Shown: positions 1-9,600 of the stretch, piece after piece
Position numbering within the stretch: position 1 is the first letter of the stretch
Layout of the letters: every line of letters starts with the position of its first letter
NCBI GenBank assembly: GCA_018889975.1
Contig: CP076546.1
Coordinates: 992,001-1,056,000 of the forward strand
From: Bacillus sp. NP157
Lineage (GTDB): Bacteria > Pseudomonadota > Gammaproteobacteria > Xanthomonadales > Rhodanobacteraceae
Length of the DNA stretch: 64,000 nucleotides
Direction of reading: 5' to 3'
Program-made: the position numbers and the translations under genes
Notes under the pieces: generated by a model
The model's database searches: none
The model's input: only the letters and a program-made list of their open reading frames with translations
Told to the model about the DNA's origin: nothing

Positions 1-584
1 TTGGAGTAATCAACGCGGCCGGTGACAACGCCGCAAAAGGCACCTGAGCTTCCCTGTACGAGGTCGCCCGTAGAACCGACAGCGGCGAAGCGATAAATCG
101 TGCCAGACTTGTCGACGAGGCCGCCGAGATAAATCTTCCCCGCATCAGAGCGCTCGGCCGTGATTTCGACAATTTCCCCTGCGGCACAGAGGAGCTTGCC
201 GCGCTGCTCGTCAGGGTCCTTGAACACCAGCGGCGCCTTGGTCCGGGTCAGTCCCATAAGCTCGTTCCATTTCATGGGCGCGGCAGTGGCCCAGAATGCG
301 AAAGCTGCCGTGCCAGGGCTGGTGTCATCGACCGTGTCAGTCATGGCCGGACGCGTGGTCTCGATGGCTTCAGTGAGGTCCATTTTCCTGGCAATATCTA
401 TGTTGGACTCCGGGGTGGCCCCGGTCGGGGCTGACTCGGGCTTCGCCGTCTCCGCAACCTCAGCAGTCGGCGTGCTGGCGCGTGCAGCAGGGTTCTCGTC
501 CGAGTGCGCAGCCATGAACCAGATTGCGCCCATACCTATAGCGAATAAGCCTATCGACTGGCCTTTGGTGAGCTTCTTTGCCAT
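1..584 (-). CDS. Membrane-anchored hypothetical protein, C-terminus cut by window edge
   Basis: I read this open frame directly from the reverse strand; it has no stop for 194 codons and runs off the left edge, so the C-terminus is missing. It starts at an ATG preceded by a weak AGGGCAACGGA sequence. Residues 10-25 form one hydrophobic segment (SIGLFAIGMGAIWFMAA), followed by a Pro/Thr/Ala/Glu-rich linker to about residue 65 and then a beta-rich domain (for example GKIYLGGLVDKSGTIYRFAA near the end). This suggests a single-pass inner-membrane protein with a periplasmic domain. I do not recognise the family. It lies beyond the end of the defence genes on the same strand and may belong to the same accessory element. 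Confidence 0.7.
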   Translation of the reverse strand, partial: MAKKLTKGQSIGLFAIGMGAIWFMAAHSDENPAARASTPTAEVAETAKPESAPTGATPESNIDIARKMDLTEAIETTRPAMTDTVDDTSPGTAAFAFWATAAPMKWNELMGLTRTKAPLVFKDPDEQRGKLLCAAGEIVEITAERSDAGKIYLGGLVDKSGTIYRFAAVGSTGDLVQGSSGAFCGVVTGRVDYS

Positions 585-939
585 TCCGTTGCCCTGTTTG
601 TCTGAATGTTCTGGCCATCCCGGTCTGCGCCTGACGTCGGCAAAACGGTCGCGGCGCGGAGTATAGCGGGAGTACGAAACGCGTCATACGTTGACGGTAG
701 GGCAGGTGGCTCGGTTAGTAGTGGCTGAGCCTCAACCGATTCACGTGCTTGTCCAGGAACGAGGTCCCCTCACTCAGCAAGCATGCACGGACCGCTCGCC
801 TCTGGATCCACAGATCGACCGCACCAAAGGCTGGCGTGCGGGCCAGATTCGACTGGGACAGGGCGATGTCGCGAAGCGACGCAGATACGTGAAGCCGCCT
901 TACGCACGATGCGATACCAAAATCAGGCGTTAAAGCCCG
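585..939. other. Intergenic 355 bp; gajB-frame open extension, no convincing gene
   Basis: No credible start codon with a ribosome binding site was found here on either strand. The only notable item is that the gajB reading frame stays open for 74 codons after the gajB TAA (positions 939 down to 718, next stop TAA at 715-717). Its sequence looks protein-like, for example LSQSNLARTPAFGAVDLW. It has no ATG and may be chance, or the tail of an older fused or decayed gene. A plus-strand frame at 691-933 is its mirror and looks less natural. No tRNA or repeat was recognised. Confidence 0.4.
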
Positions 940-2673
940 TTAGCCGCTAAGCTGTTCCAGCGGTAGTTGTTCGACGCCATTAGCGCCGAATAGTTTAACT
1001 GCTGTCTTCAGGGCATTTTCTGAAAGCGTTTGAGTAGCAAGAACGGCCAGTTTCTTTCTCGGCCGAGAAATAGCGACGTAGAAGAGATTACGAGCTCTAA
1101 GGAAGCCGTTGGTGTTCTTGTTGTCCAAGGCTTTTGTCTCAACCAACTCTAAGAAGCGCGGCCAATTGTAATGGTTCCAACCGCCTCCAAGAACGACCAG
1201 CACATTATCGAATTCTGCGCCTTTGACGCTGTGCTGAGTTGCAAAAGGCGTTGACCCCTCAATGAATTTCAGAAGCTCAGTCACCTCGGTGTAGGGGACC
1301 TCTCGAAGCCTCTGGTGCCGCTGCAAGGACTCGTTTTCCTCAGGGACAGGATTCCCTTTCAAAGCGATAAGGTCTTCCTCGCGCTTGAGCACGCGAGAGG
1401 AGAGTGGAGGCCGACAGGTCGCCTTCAAGTGGTCAATCACGTTACCGATGTTGCCCTCTAGACGTAGCTTCAGCAACCCATCCATATCGGTCCGCCACGA
1501 GACCTTATCTTCATGAGCGCGCAGGGTAGGACCCTCACCATAGGCGGCAAACATCTCGCCATAGTTTGAAGCGGTGTATGCCGCACACATGGGCTCGACA
1601 GTTTCGGCGAACATCTTAAGTGCGGGGTCTTCCAGTTTGACGAACTGATCATTCCACCCGGCGGCTGCTGCAGCGATCCCTGGGTAGCCTTGCTCTGCCG
1701 CAAGGACATTGTGGGTGAGCATCAAGATTTTGGTTCGAGAGCGATCCCAGCCTTCACGTTCGAGTCGCGCCATGAGCTTTTCGCGAACCACGCGCGCCTG
1801 ATCTGGTAGCAAGTCCTGTTTGGAATGAGAGGTGTTTGTCCGCTCGCCGACAAAGGCGTTCGCATGGAAAAACCTTGCTTCGCCGGGTGCCCTCGGATCG
1901 CTGACCACCTGCTCAAGTTCGGGTCTTAGTACGTTTAGAACGTTGACGATGGGCTGCACCGACCGGAAGTTTGAGCCCTTGTCAATGGCTTGGATCGGAT
2001 AGTCCGCCAGATCGTATTCGCTGCGGTGAATCGTCTGCCAGTGATCCCCAAATAGTCCGACAAGCGGTGAGCCTTCGGTGCCGAACATGTAGGTGTTGAT
2101 CGCCTCCATAAACTCACGGTTCGTGTCCTGGTATTCGTCGATGAAGATTACTGGAAACTTCTGGGTAAGGAGCCGGCGAAACTTCGGCAATGCGATCAGT
2201 TTCGCCATGAAGACCGGCACGTCGTCGTGGTGCAGCGTTATCTCGTCGTCACGAACGTTGAAGTGACCAAAATCGTATTGGACGGGCTTTTCTCCGACGC
2301 CACCACCGGCTTCGATTTTATCGACGGCTTTGCCGCCCTTGGCGGCGACCAACTCTCTCAAGGCTGGCTGGAACGGAGCCATGAAGGCCCAACAGAAGGC
2401 GTGGATGGTCTGGACGAGGATCGCCGGGTGGTCTTCAACCTCTTGGGCGATCTCATTGCGCGCCACCTCCGTGAAGGTAATGCAGGCTACCTGTTGACCC
2501 GCCTGGAGGAGCGATGGACCGCGTTCGGCGATGAGTTTTTTCAAAGCCTCCACCAGTGAGTACGTCTTGCCGGCGCCGGCGCCTGCTTCCAGCCGAAAGC
2601 TCTGGCGGGCGTCCAGACACGCCTCCACCTTGGCCTGGGCCTCTTCGGCGGCCTGAAGCGCTGGGGTGCTCAT
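940..2673 (-). CDS. gajB: GajB-like UvrD/Rep-family helicase of a Gabija system
   Basis: This 577-aa superfamily 1A helicase-like protein shows the motifs in order: Walker A GAGAGKT (residues 31-37), motif Ia ITFTEVARNEI (65-75), motif Ib TIHAFCW (89-95), Walker B DEYQD (179-183), motif III GLFGDHWQTIH (206-216), motif IV region SNFRSVQPI (234-242), motif V HSVKGAEFDNVLVV (481-494) and motif VI FYVAISRPRKKL (531-542). It is short for a UvrD helicase, as GajB proteins are. Its ATG overlaps the gajA TGA by four bases (ATGA), so the two are translationally coupled. In Gabija, GajB acts with the GajA nuclease complex in anti-phage defence; class 2 OLD nucleases are defined by such a tandem helicase gene. 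The assignment rests on motif order plus gene pairing. Confidence 0.9.
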   Translation of the reverse strand: MSTPALQAAEEAQAKVEACLDARQSFRLEAGAGAGKTYSLVEALKKLIAERGPSLLQAGQQVACITFTEVARNEIAQEVEDHPAILVQTIHAFCWAFMAPFQPALRELVAAKGGKAVDKIEAGGGVGEKPVQYDFGHFNVRDDEITLHHDDVPVFMAKLIALPKFRRLLTQKFPVIFIDEYQDTNREFMEAINTYMFGTEGSPLVGLFGDHWQTIHRSEYDLADYPIQAIDKGSNFRSVQPIVNVLNVLRPELEQVVSDPRAPGEARFFHANAFVGERTNTSHSKQDLLPDQARVVREKLMARLEREGWDRSRTKILMLTHNVLAAEQGYPGIAAAAAGWNDQFVKLEDPALKMFAETVEPMCAAYTASNYGEMFAAYGEGPTLRAHEDKVSWRTDMDGLLKLRLEGNIGNVIDHLKATCRPPLSSRVLKREEDLIALKGNPVPEENESLQRHQRLREVPYTEVTELLKFIEGSTPFATQHSVKGAEFDNVLVVLGGGWNHYNWPRFLELVETKALDNKNTNGFLRARNLFYVAISRPRKKLAVLATQTLSENALKTAVKLFGANGVEQLPLEQLSG

Positions 2674-4904
2674 TCGGTATCCTCAGAACTCTCATGCACC
2701 TCTTCGTCCGCCGAACTTTCTTCGTCGGCGACGCCTTCAATAAGAGGCGGAGGGGCGGTCGGCGGAGGGGGGGGGTCTGACAACCAGGTCAGCCCTTCGC
2801 GAATGTATCTCGGAACGGCCCACTCCTTTTCGTTGATCGCATAGCGCAGGGCGATGTCGGCCTTGGATTCGGCGCTCGCCAAATCTTCGGCCTTTTCCCA
2901 GGCCGAGCCGGCATCGACATCCTGCGGCAGTCCGAAGCGTTCAGGGTTGGCGAGAATAAGTGCGTCTTCGAAACTGCGAGCGCAGTGACCGGGATCTTCA
3001 AGCTCGGGGACCTGATAAGCGATGCGGCGTGAGCCCCTAATTTTTTGGTTTGCGTTTAGCTTAAGCAGCTCCTTGGGTTTGAACTGCGGCAGCTCGTCTT
3101 CGCCGTCCTCCCTGAAGAAGTGACGAATGGCGCTGTTGGCGGTTCGCTCTCCTTCAATGACCGGGCATTTAACGTATCGAATTGCGTCCTTGCCGTTCTT
3201 GTCGGGCTTGGCGACGCCTTTAGTAGAGTCCAGGTCAGTAATGATCAGTGTCTTGAGCTCGAGGAAATCGACAAGGGGATATAGCAGGTGAGCGAAGGCT
3301 CCCCCGACCTCGATCGTCGTCACATACTGCCTCGCAAGCTTGCGGCCATCCTGCAAGGTCTCGTCCACGAGTTCGCGTAAGCGCGGCATCAAGATTCGCT
3401 CGGTGGCGCCCTCCACCATGATGGCCTTGTCCGCGAAGTAGAGGTCGCATTTGGTCAGCGTCATATATTGGTGCAGAAACCCCTTGTCGGGGGCGGGAAT
3501 CAAGGCTGCACCCTTCTTGAAATCTTTCACCGTCGTGTGGCGAAGTTCGCCTGCGTCGGGTGGATTGTTCAAGAAATAACGGACGGCCTCGAAGGTCGCG
3601 GCGTTCGCGACATGCGGTGAATGGGTCGTGATGACGAACTGAACCTTCCATTCTGGCTGGTCCGGGTATTCTTTGGACAGTTCCTTCACCGCCTTCTGCA
3701 GCTGGGCAATGAACACCTCTTGCATCTGAGGATGGAGATGAGCTTCAGGCTCTTCCACGAAGATGAGATGACTCGTCGGTCGCGGCTCCTTGGTTCGATA
3801 CTCCTTGTGGAAGCTCTGGAGCTGCAACAGCATATAGATGAGATTGCGGGTGCCGAGGCCGTTGTAGCCCTCGGGCAGATGAACCCCATCCATGCTCCTA
3901 TATACGACCCTTGTATGGTCGTTCAGCAACGCCTCGACCTTCAGGGACGTCTCGGGCATGAGTCTGGCGTCGTTGGCACCAGGAAAGCCGACAATATCCA
4001 TCGCTGGCAGCAACTGATCCAGCAGCTGGTCGAAGTCCTTCTGAACACCACGCTCAATAGATTCAACGGAAAGCCTCAATCTATCCGCGAGCTGCCGGTC
4101 GGAAACTGCGGCCGAGGGTGATTTGGCTGTCTTGTAGAGCGCGCTAAGTAGCTTGCCGATAACATCGGCATCGCCTTGGTTCGCGTGATCTAGTGTACGT
4201 TGAGCGCGTACGAAATTGGTCTGAAGTAGAGCGGAAAATTTAGCCTCATCAAGCTGACGGCGATTATCGGAGTTGGTCGGGTCTATCGCCCAAACTTGCA
4301 CTCCATAGGCAGCCGGAATTACGTCGTTCAAGTGCCTGAAGAACGCGTCCTTCCAAGACGGTGCTAGATCACTGGGGGCGACGTCTGCTTCTACGGCGTC
4401 CACAGGCTGGAGTGCCGGCAGTTCCTCCGCTGCGAGGGGCACGGGTTCACCTTTCCCATCGGTTGCGGCCTCGCCCTCACCTGGCAGCTCTAGCAGGGCT
4501 GCTAAGGTCTTGAGTGACGGCGCATATTCAAGACGCGCTATGACCGACGTCGATTCCGTATCGAGGTCGATAAGGAAGGGTGATAGGGGCCCAACGTCTT
4601 TCGCTTGCTTGTCGTAAGCGAAGGTTAGGGTGACCGCTATGCGAGGAAGCATCGCCAGCACGACGGCCGGAGCCTTGCCGGCCAATCGCGCCTCTCTGGC
4701 ATCCACGAACAGACCGCGATTGGCTGCGGAAAAGTCTTGGAAGCGAAATGACGGGCCATTGGGTGTAAAACGGTCAAAGACGTCAGTGAGCGAAGTCTTT
4801 CCGCTATTGTTGCGGCCGACGATTACCGTCGATGAAGGCTCCATTAGAATTTCGATGTTCCGCAGAAGACGAAATCCCTCGACCTGAATCTTGGCAGCAC
4901 GCAT
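2670..4904 (-). CDS. gajA: GajA-like OLD-family ATPase/TOPRIM nuclease of a Gabija system
   Basis: This 744-aa protein combines an N-terminal ABC-type ATPase with a C-terminal TOPRIM nuclease. Visible motifs are Walker A GRNNSGKTS (30-38), signature-like NGLGTRNLIYM (348-358), Walker B LIFVEEPEAHLHP (380-392), His-switch TTHSPH (426-431), and TOPRIM acidic motifs MVEGATE (496-502) and ITDLDSTK (555-562). I chose the ATG at 4904, where the canonical MRAAKIQVEGF strand begins and an AGGGGGAAG ribosome binding site precedes it; an upstream ATG at 5024 would add 40 low-complexity residues. Residues 140-185 form an acidic Ala/Pro-rich insert, which helps explain why it is longer than the roughly 580-aa Bacillus GajA. 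GajA is known as a DNA-nicking nuclease held in check by nucleotides. It is followed by gajB with a four-base overlap. Confidence 0.9.
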   Translation of the reverse strand: MRAAKIQVEGFRLLRNIEILMEPSSTVIVGRNNSGKTSLTDVFDRFTPNGPSFRFQDFSAANRGLFVDAREARLAGKAPAVVLAMLPRIAVTLTFAYDKQAKDVGPLSPFLIDLDTESTSVIARLEYAPSLKTLAALLELPGEGEAATDGKGEPVPLAAEELPALQPVDAVEADVAPSDLAPSWKDAFFRHLNDVIPAAYGVQVWAIDPTNSDNRRQLDEAKFSALLQTNFVRAQRTLDHANQGDADVIGKLLSALYKTAKSPSAAVSDRQLADRLRLSVESIERGVQKDFDQLLDQLLPAMDIVGFPGANDARLMPETSLKVEALLNDHTRVVYRSMDGVHLPEGYNGLGTRNLIYMLLQLQSFHKEYRTKEPRPTSHLIFVEEPEAHLHPQMQEVFIAQLQKAVKELSKEYPDQPEWKVQFVITTHSPHVANAATFEAVRYFLNNPPDAGELRHTTVKDFKKGAALIPAPDKGFLHQYMTLTKCDLYFADKAIMVEGATERILMPRLRELVDETLQDGRKLARQYVTTIEVGGAFAHLLYPLVDFLELKTLIITDLDSTKGVAKPDKNGKDAIRYVKCPVIEGERTANSAIRHFFREDGEDELPQFKPKELLKLNANQKIRGSRRIAYQVPELEDPGHCARSFEDALILANPERFGLPQDVDAGSAWEKAEDLASAESKADIALRYAINEKEWAVPRYIREGLTWLSDPPPPPTAPPPLIEGVADEESSADEEVHESSEDTE

Positions 4905-5132
4905 GCTTCTTCCCCCTGGACGTCCACTGGTCCTTGGTCCGATGATAGCGCGACGCGGCACAAATATTACCTGTGGAGCTGACTGCTCCTCCATGGACGG
5001 CACGTGAGTGAGGGCGCTGCCCAATTGAACTTGGCCGAGCTTGTAGTCTTGGACATCTAGGTTTTGTTACGCAGGAGCACGCGCGACCATCCTAGGAATG
5101 ACGACTAGATAGCGGACATTGTTTTCCCCGAG
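4905..5132. promoter_or_regulatory. Divergent intergenic region between gajA and the HEPN gene
   Basis: About 228 bp separate the gajA start (leftward) from the HEPN gene start (rightward), so the promoters of both defence transcripts should lie here. The region is visibly AT-richer than most of the window. I could not place a sigma-70 promoter with confidence. If gajA really starts at 5024, the shared region shrinks to 108 bp. Confidence 0.5.
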
Positions 5133-6620
5133 ATGGCCGCGCTTGATTTCAAGGGACCACACTTGAGCGCAGATGCAAACCTTCAACCGCAATTGCGGCA
5201 ATTGATCCTCGGGGCATACGAGGAAGTCGAAGCCGCGATCGGGGAGCGGCTGGCCGCCGGTAACCGGCCCTCGCGTCTTCACAGATTTCCGCGGCTTTCG
5301 TTGCGTATAAACGGCATACCGTCCCTGGACGACGGTGCTTGGAGTGGCGATGGACCGCTAGAATACTCCTCATTGCTTGAGCCGCCCTACGGCGACGATG
5401 AAGCGCGAAAGCTTGGCAAATTTCCCCCGGCCCGCTTTCCCGCCGTGGCGGCTTTGGTTTCCTTCGCCCTTGCGCACCCTAGTATCGTTCGCATGGATCA
5501 AGAATACAGCGGGCCTGAAGACATTTTTACTAAGATCGGCATTGATCTTCTGATCGCGCGTGCGGTGGACTTTCGATATCTGCGTTACGGCGAGGCGCCA
5601 GTATCCCACGACGTCCGCGAAGCAGTGCTAAGGCCGATTTTCAAAGGGCTCTTCGCAGACCGATTGAACTTTGCGGTGCTGGCGCCGATCGCACTTGTGC
5701 ACTTCGACTTTGATCGAATGCGTATCGCGCCCGATGCTTATCTAATCCGTATGTCGCCAGATCTCCAGCGTGCGCGCTGGAGTGCGAAAGCGTACGGGTT
5801 GGCGGGCCACGAGCAAGTTTTGGCTGCGGCTACGCACACGTTCGTGCTCACCGGGTGGGGTATCGACAACGGCGACTCTTTCGGCCTTTACAACTCACTT
5901 TCCAACTTCAATCCCGAGGCAAGAGAACGAATTAACGCTCTCTTCGCGGCGCTGCGCATCGCGACGGGGGTGGAGACGGGTTACGCGCAAGAGGTTCGTC
6001 TTTCGCGTGGTTGGCGGCACCGACACAACTACGGACTTCCAGATGTTCACGCAGCCGGTGCGCGTCTATATCCGGAGCACTTCGACGACTTTGGGTGGAA
6101 TCGGAACGATCTGCCTCGAGTCGTAAGAGACCAAATGCGGAGCGTACCGGCTCTGTTCGCAGCGCTGACTACGTCAAGCAATGACCGGCTGGAACTAGCA
6201 CTTCGTCGGCTCAACGCCGCCATGACCAGAAGTGATGTCGCTGACGCGATCTTGGACGCAACGATCGCACTGGAAATCCTACTCGGCGACGGGGACGGAC
6301 AAGCAATCAACTGGAAGCTTAGGATGCGCGGGGCCGCGCTCGCCGGGCTTGACGGCGACCAAAATGCGGGTGAGGCGATGCATGTCGCTATAGGCAAGGT
6401 ATATAGCGCTCGCTCATCGATCGTGCATGGGGGCAGGAGGCGCAGCGATGGGCTGGACGAAGGAAGCGCCCGCCAACTCGCCATCGAGACCTTGCGCACG
6501 ATCCTTAGCATTGTCGCCCGCCGTAGCGAATATCTCGATCCGCTTCGGATCGACGCTGAGCTATTGCGGGCGCCACCCTTCCAGACCAAAGTTCAAATCC
6601 CAGCATCGCGTGCGGACTAG
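5133..6620 (+). CDS. Apea-like HEPN domain protein, putative RNase or toxin of the defence island
   Basis: This 495-aa protein has no close recognised relative over its first ~360 residues. The C-terminal ~130 residues look like an Apea-type HEPN domain: helix ILDATIALEILLGDG (373-387), then KLRMRGAALAG (395-405), and the HEPN catalytic-type motif R-x4-H at R427-SSIV-H432, followed by GG. HEPN domains are all-helical RNases common in abortive infection and toxin systems. It is divergent from gajA and convergent with the nuclease-STAND gene (41 bp between stops). The ribosome binding site before its ATG is poor, but no better in-frame start exists. The N-terminal part may be a sensor or partner-binding region (inference). 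Its domain call is fairly secure; its role is not. Confidence 0.75.
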   Translation: MAALDFKGPHLSADANLQPQLRQLILGAYEEVEAAIGERLAAGNRPSRLHRFPRLSLRINGIPSLDDGAWSGDGPLEYSSLLEPPYGDDEARKLGKFPPARFPAVAALVSFALAHPSIVRMDQEYSGPEDIFTKIGIDLLIARAVDFRYLRYGEAPVSHDVREAVLRPIFKGLFADRLNFAVLAPIALVHFDFDRMRIAPDAYLIRMSPDLQRARWSAKAYGLAGHEQVLAAATHTFVLTGWGIDNGDSFGLYNSLSNFNPEARERINALFAALRIATGVETGYAQEVRLSRGWRHRHNYGLPDVHAAGARLYPEHFDDFGWNRNDLPRVVRDQMRSVPALFAALTTSSNDRLELALRRLNAAMTRSDVADAILDATIALEILLGDGDGQAINWKLRMRGAALAGLDGDQNAGEAMHVAIGKVYSARSSIVHGGRRRSDGLDEGSARQLAIETLRTILSIVARRSEYLDPLRIDAELLRAPPFQTKVQIPASRAD

Positions 6621-6661
6621 GCAGGGCGCTCGCATGCGTCAGTTCAGATTTCCGGCGCAGC

Positions 6662-9600
6662 CTAACGATGTGCGAGGAATTCGGCGAGCTGTTGGCTGTC
6701 AGGTTCCTTGTGCTGGAACTGCAGTTCGCCGCTGATCGCGGTACCGTCGAACCGATAGATTCCCCAGTATTCGAGTTGGCCACCCCAGCCGCTGCGATGT
6801 GGACGACCACCATGGGCACTCTTCTCGCCTGTGAGGACCCAGATCAGCTCCATATCTTCTCGCGCTAAGAACGCTGCCAAGGCAGCGCGATCGACAACGG
6901 CAGCACTGTGTCCTGGAGTATCTGCGGACGGGTCCTTGAATAGTACGTGGCCACCGGCATCGCAATAGGAAAGCGAGAGGCCCTCGGCCAGGCGCAAGTC
7001 AAGCCCGAGCATGAGACGCGGTCCGGGGATGGTCAAGTTGAAACTTTCGACGACCGCGTAATTATGGCCGGAGCGCTCGACGTAGCGGTCAGCGACGGTC
7101 GCGAATGCCTCGATCTTGCTGCGGCCAATCTCCCATTCATCGCGAATATCATCATAAGCCGGATGCCAGCGGTACTCACCCAAGTAGGCTCGCCAAGGCA
7201 GATCGATCTCGGGCAGATGATCGCGGTCGCGCTCGCATCGGCGCAACAGCCTGATCAGGCGATCAGCGTCGCCGCTCGGGACGAGCAGGGAGTGAATCTT
7301 GTGCCACGTCATGCGCAGCATGACATTTTCGCCTTCTTCGATCACCGATTGATTGCGGCCTGCGGAAAGGTCGAGCATCAGCCAGCGTCTGCCATGGGGA
7401 TCAGTGACATCCAGCTGAGCCAAAGCATCCGGGATGTCGCGGCTTTCGTCCCTCATCCAGGCGATGCGAGCCTGTGGCGGATCTTCGCGCCATCGCGGCG
7501 CATGGGGTGACCACCAGGTGGGAGGCTGCTTGCTCGAGTCCAGGGCCTCGGTGCGGGTAACCAGAATTGTCGGGTCCATCTCACGAGTATCGACCTGCCA
7601 GGGCCCCCGATAAGGCTGCGGCTCGTCGCGATAGCTGCCATCGACAGCATAAAGGTCTGACAGCCGGCCGGTTAGTTCGTGGAACGCGATCCACTGATAT
7701 TTCTTGCCGACCCGCTCGATAAGATGATCCCCGCGGTCGCGGCCCCGCATGTTGCGCTCGAGCAGCGCAAAGCGTTCGGGTGTCCACCCTAGGTCATGCG
7801 CCCGCCATCCCACCCAGCGCCGCGCCATGTCATGGCAAATATTGGGATGGTGTGGCGGAGCGCCGGAATCCGACATCGCGCGTTCTATCCACCCTTCGGC
7901 GTAGATTTCGAAGTCGCGCCGTTCGGCTTCGTCGAGCAACAACCTGAACGCCGAGGCGGCCGCATCGCGCTCCGCTTTCACTTCGTCGCGGGTCGGTCCA
8001 TCATTGCATGAAGCATTGGTGCCCGAAGGGTTCCGCCAATCGTCGTGATGGAGGTTGAAGTCATGCGGCATGGCGTTCAGCCGGCTCGAAAGACTGATCA
8101 GCTCGCCGAGTGCATCCTCGCGCTCCTTATTTCTTACGATCGCTCGCGCATGCCATTCATCGTAGCGCGTCTCGTTCGATCGTCCGACTTCCTCTCGCGG
8201 AAGTTTCAAGAACCGGTTGGCGAGTGGATCGATTTCATACCGCGCAAAATCTCCGTCCTCGACCGCGGACCCTATGATGTCGTCGCTGTAGGACGATCCG
8301 CCCTGGTAGGTCTGTACGTAGCCAGCGAGCGTGACATCGTCGATAAACTCGATGGGAGCGCCGGCCGGATAAGGCGGGCGAGCACGGTCGAGCGAAACCG
8401 ATGCCGGCAAGACGCCGCGATGGGCGGCAAACTCGATAATGCCGCGGGCATGATCTCGGACTAGTGCGTGTGGCGGGATCGGGTCATCCGCGAAGATTGC
8501 GGCATATGCAGCCTCCGCCAGCGCGGCGAGGCCTTCGTCGCTATCACTGCGCGTTGCCGCGCCATAACTGGCAGCCAGTACTCGATCGATGACATAAGGA
8601 TCGTTCAGACCGCCAAATTCGTTAATGAGCTCCCTTGCCAACTCGCGGCGCCTGACGAGTAGAACGGCCAGCGCCTTCGTCGCCAAGTCTCGAACGGCGC
8701 GGTGACTAAGGGTCGTGAGCCACGCCAGCGTGATCCCTGCCAGCCGGGCGCGCGCTTCTTCGATAGGCTTCAATCCGTTGACCAGCACCCATTGGATCAG
8801 GGTGTCGATCGCGTTTCCCTCGTCCTGTGCATGATAGGTGGCGCGCACAGACCAGAGCTCATCGCGCTCCGGCAGCGTCATCGGGCGCAACCAACCATCC
8901 AGATGGTCGGCGTTGAACGCATTGGCAGGCTCGGTCGCAACAGCAATCATTGTGTCCAGCCAGAGGTCGCCCTTCAGGTGATCAGCATTCTCTTCAAGCA
9001 ATTCGACCGTGCGGGCGTTGAAGGCATCCTGGCGCCGCCACAACAGGCTGGCGCGAAAGCCCGGCAAGTGATCATATGCCGCGCATTCGTCGTCGATCAG
9101 ATCGAGAAGCTCGGTCCCGTATCGCTCCGGTAGCTGGACGGCGAAGGCCTCGGCGATCCCGGCGTAGCGATACGCATCTTGGCCCGTAACATAGTCGCGA
9201 AGCGCGCCGCCAGGTGCGAAGGCGAGTGCCGGATCGGCGCCGGTGATCTCGGACTCCAACAATGCCTGCGCGATGCGGTGATCGCTCAGCCGCTCGAAGG
9301 TGAAACGAACCATCTCTGTGGTCATATGACCCTCGACCACCGGTTCGACGGTTAGCACACCTTCATTCTCGAGTTGGAAGAAGAGGCTTTGCTCTGTGTG
9401 GTTACTTGATGCGTGTAGGCCTTCGAAAAGTGCGACTGCGTCGTCGATCGGCAAATAGCCGCTGCGAGCAGTAACCATTGCGGAAGTTATTGCCTTCAGG
9501 GCCCGTTCGACGATCCCCATGCGTGGGAACAGCTGCATTCTTGCCGTGACGGCTTCCGAAACGGCGCCGAAATAAAAGTCGAAAACACCTGAGACCCCGG

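Noticed and set aside
691-933. An 80-codon plus-strand frame between the left-edge gene and gajB
   Set aside because: It has no convincing ribosome binding site and an Arg/Gln/Pro-rich, motif-free sequence; the opposite strand reads more protein-like but also lacks a start.
4905-5024. Extension of gajA to the upstream ATG at 5024
   Set aside because: The added 40 residues are unlike OLD proteins, and the ATG at 4904 has a strong AGGGGGAAG site and begins the first beta strand of the ATPase.
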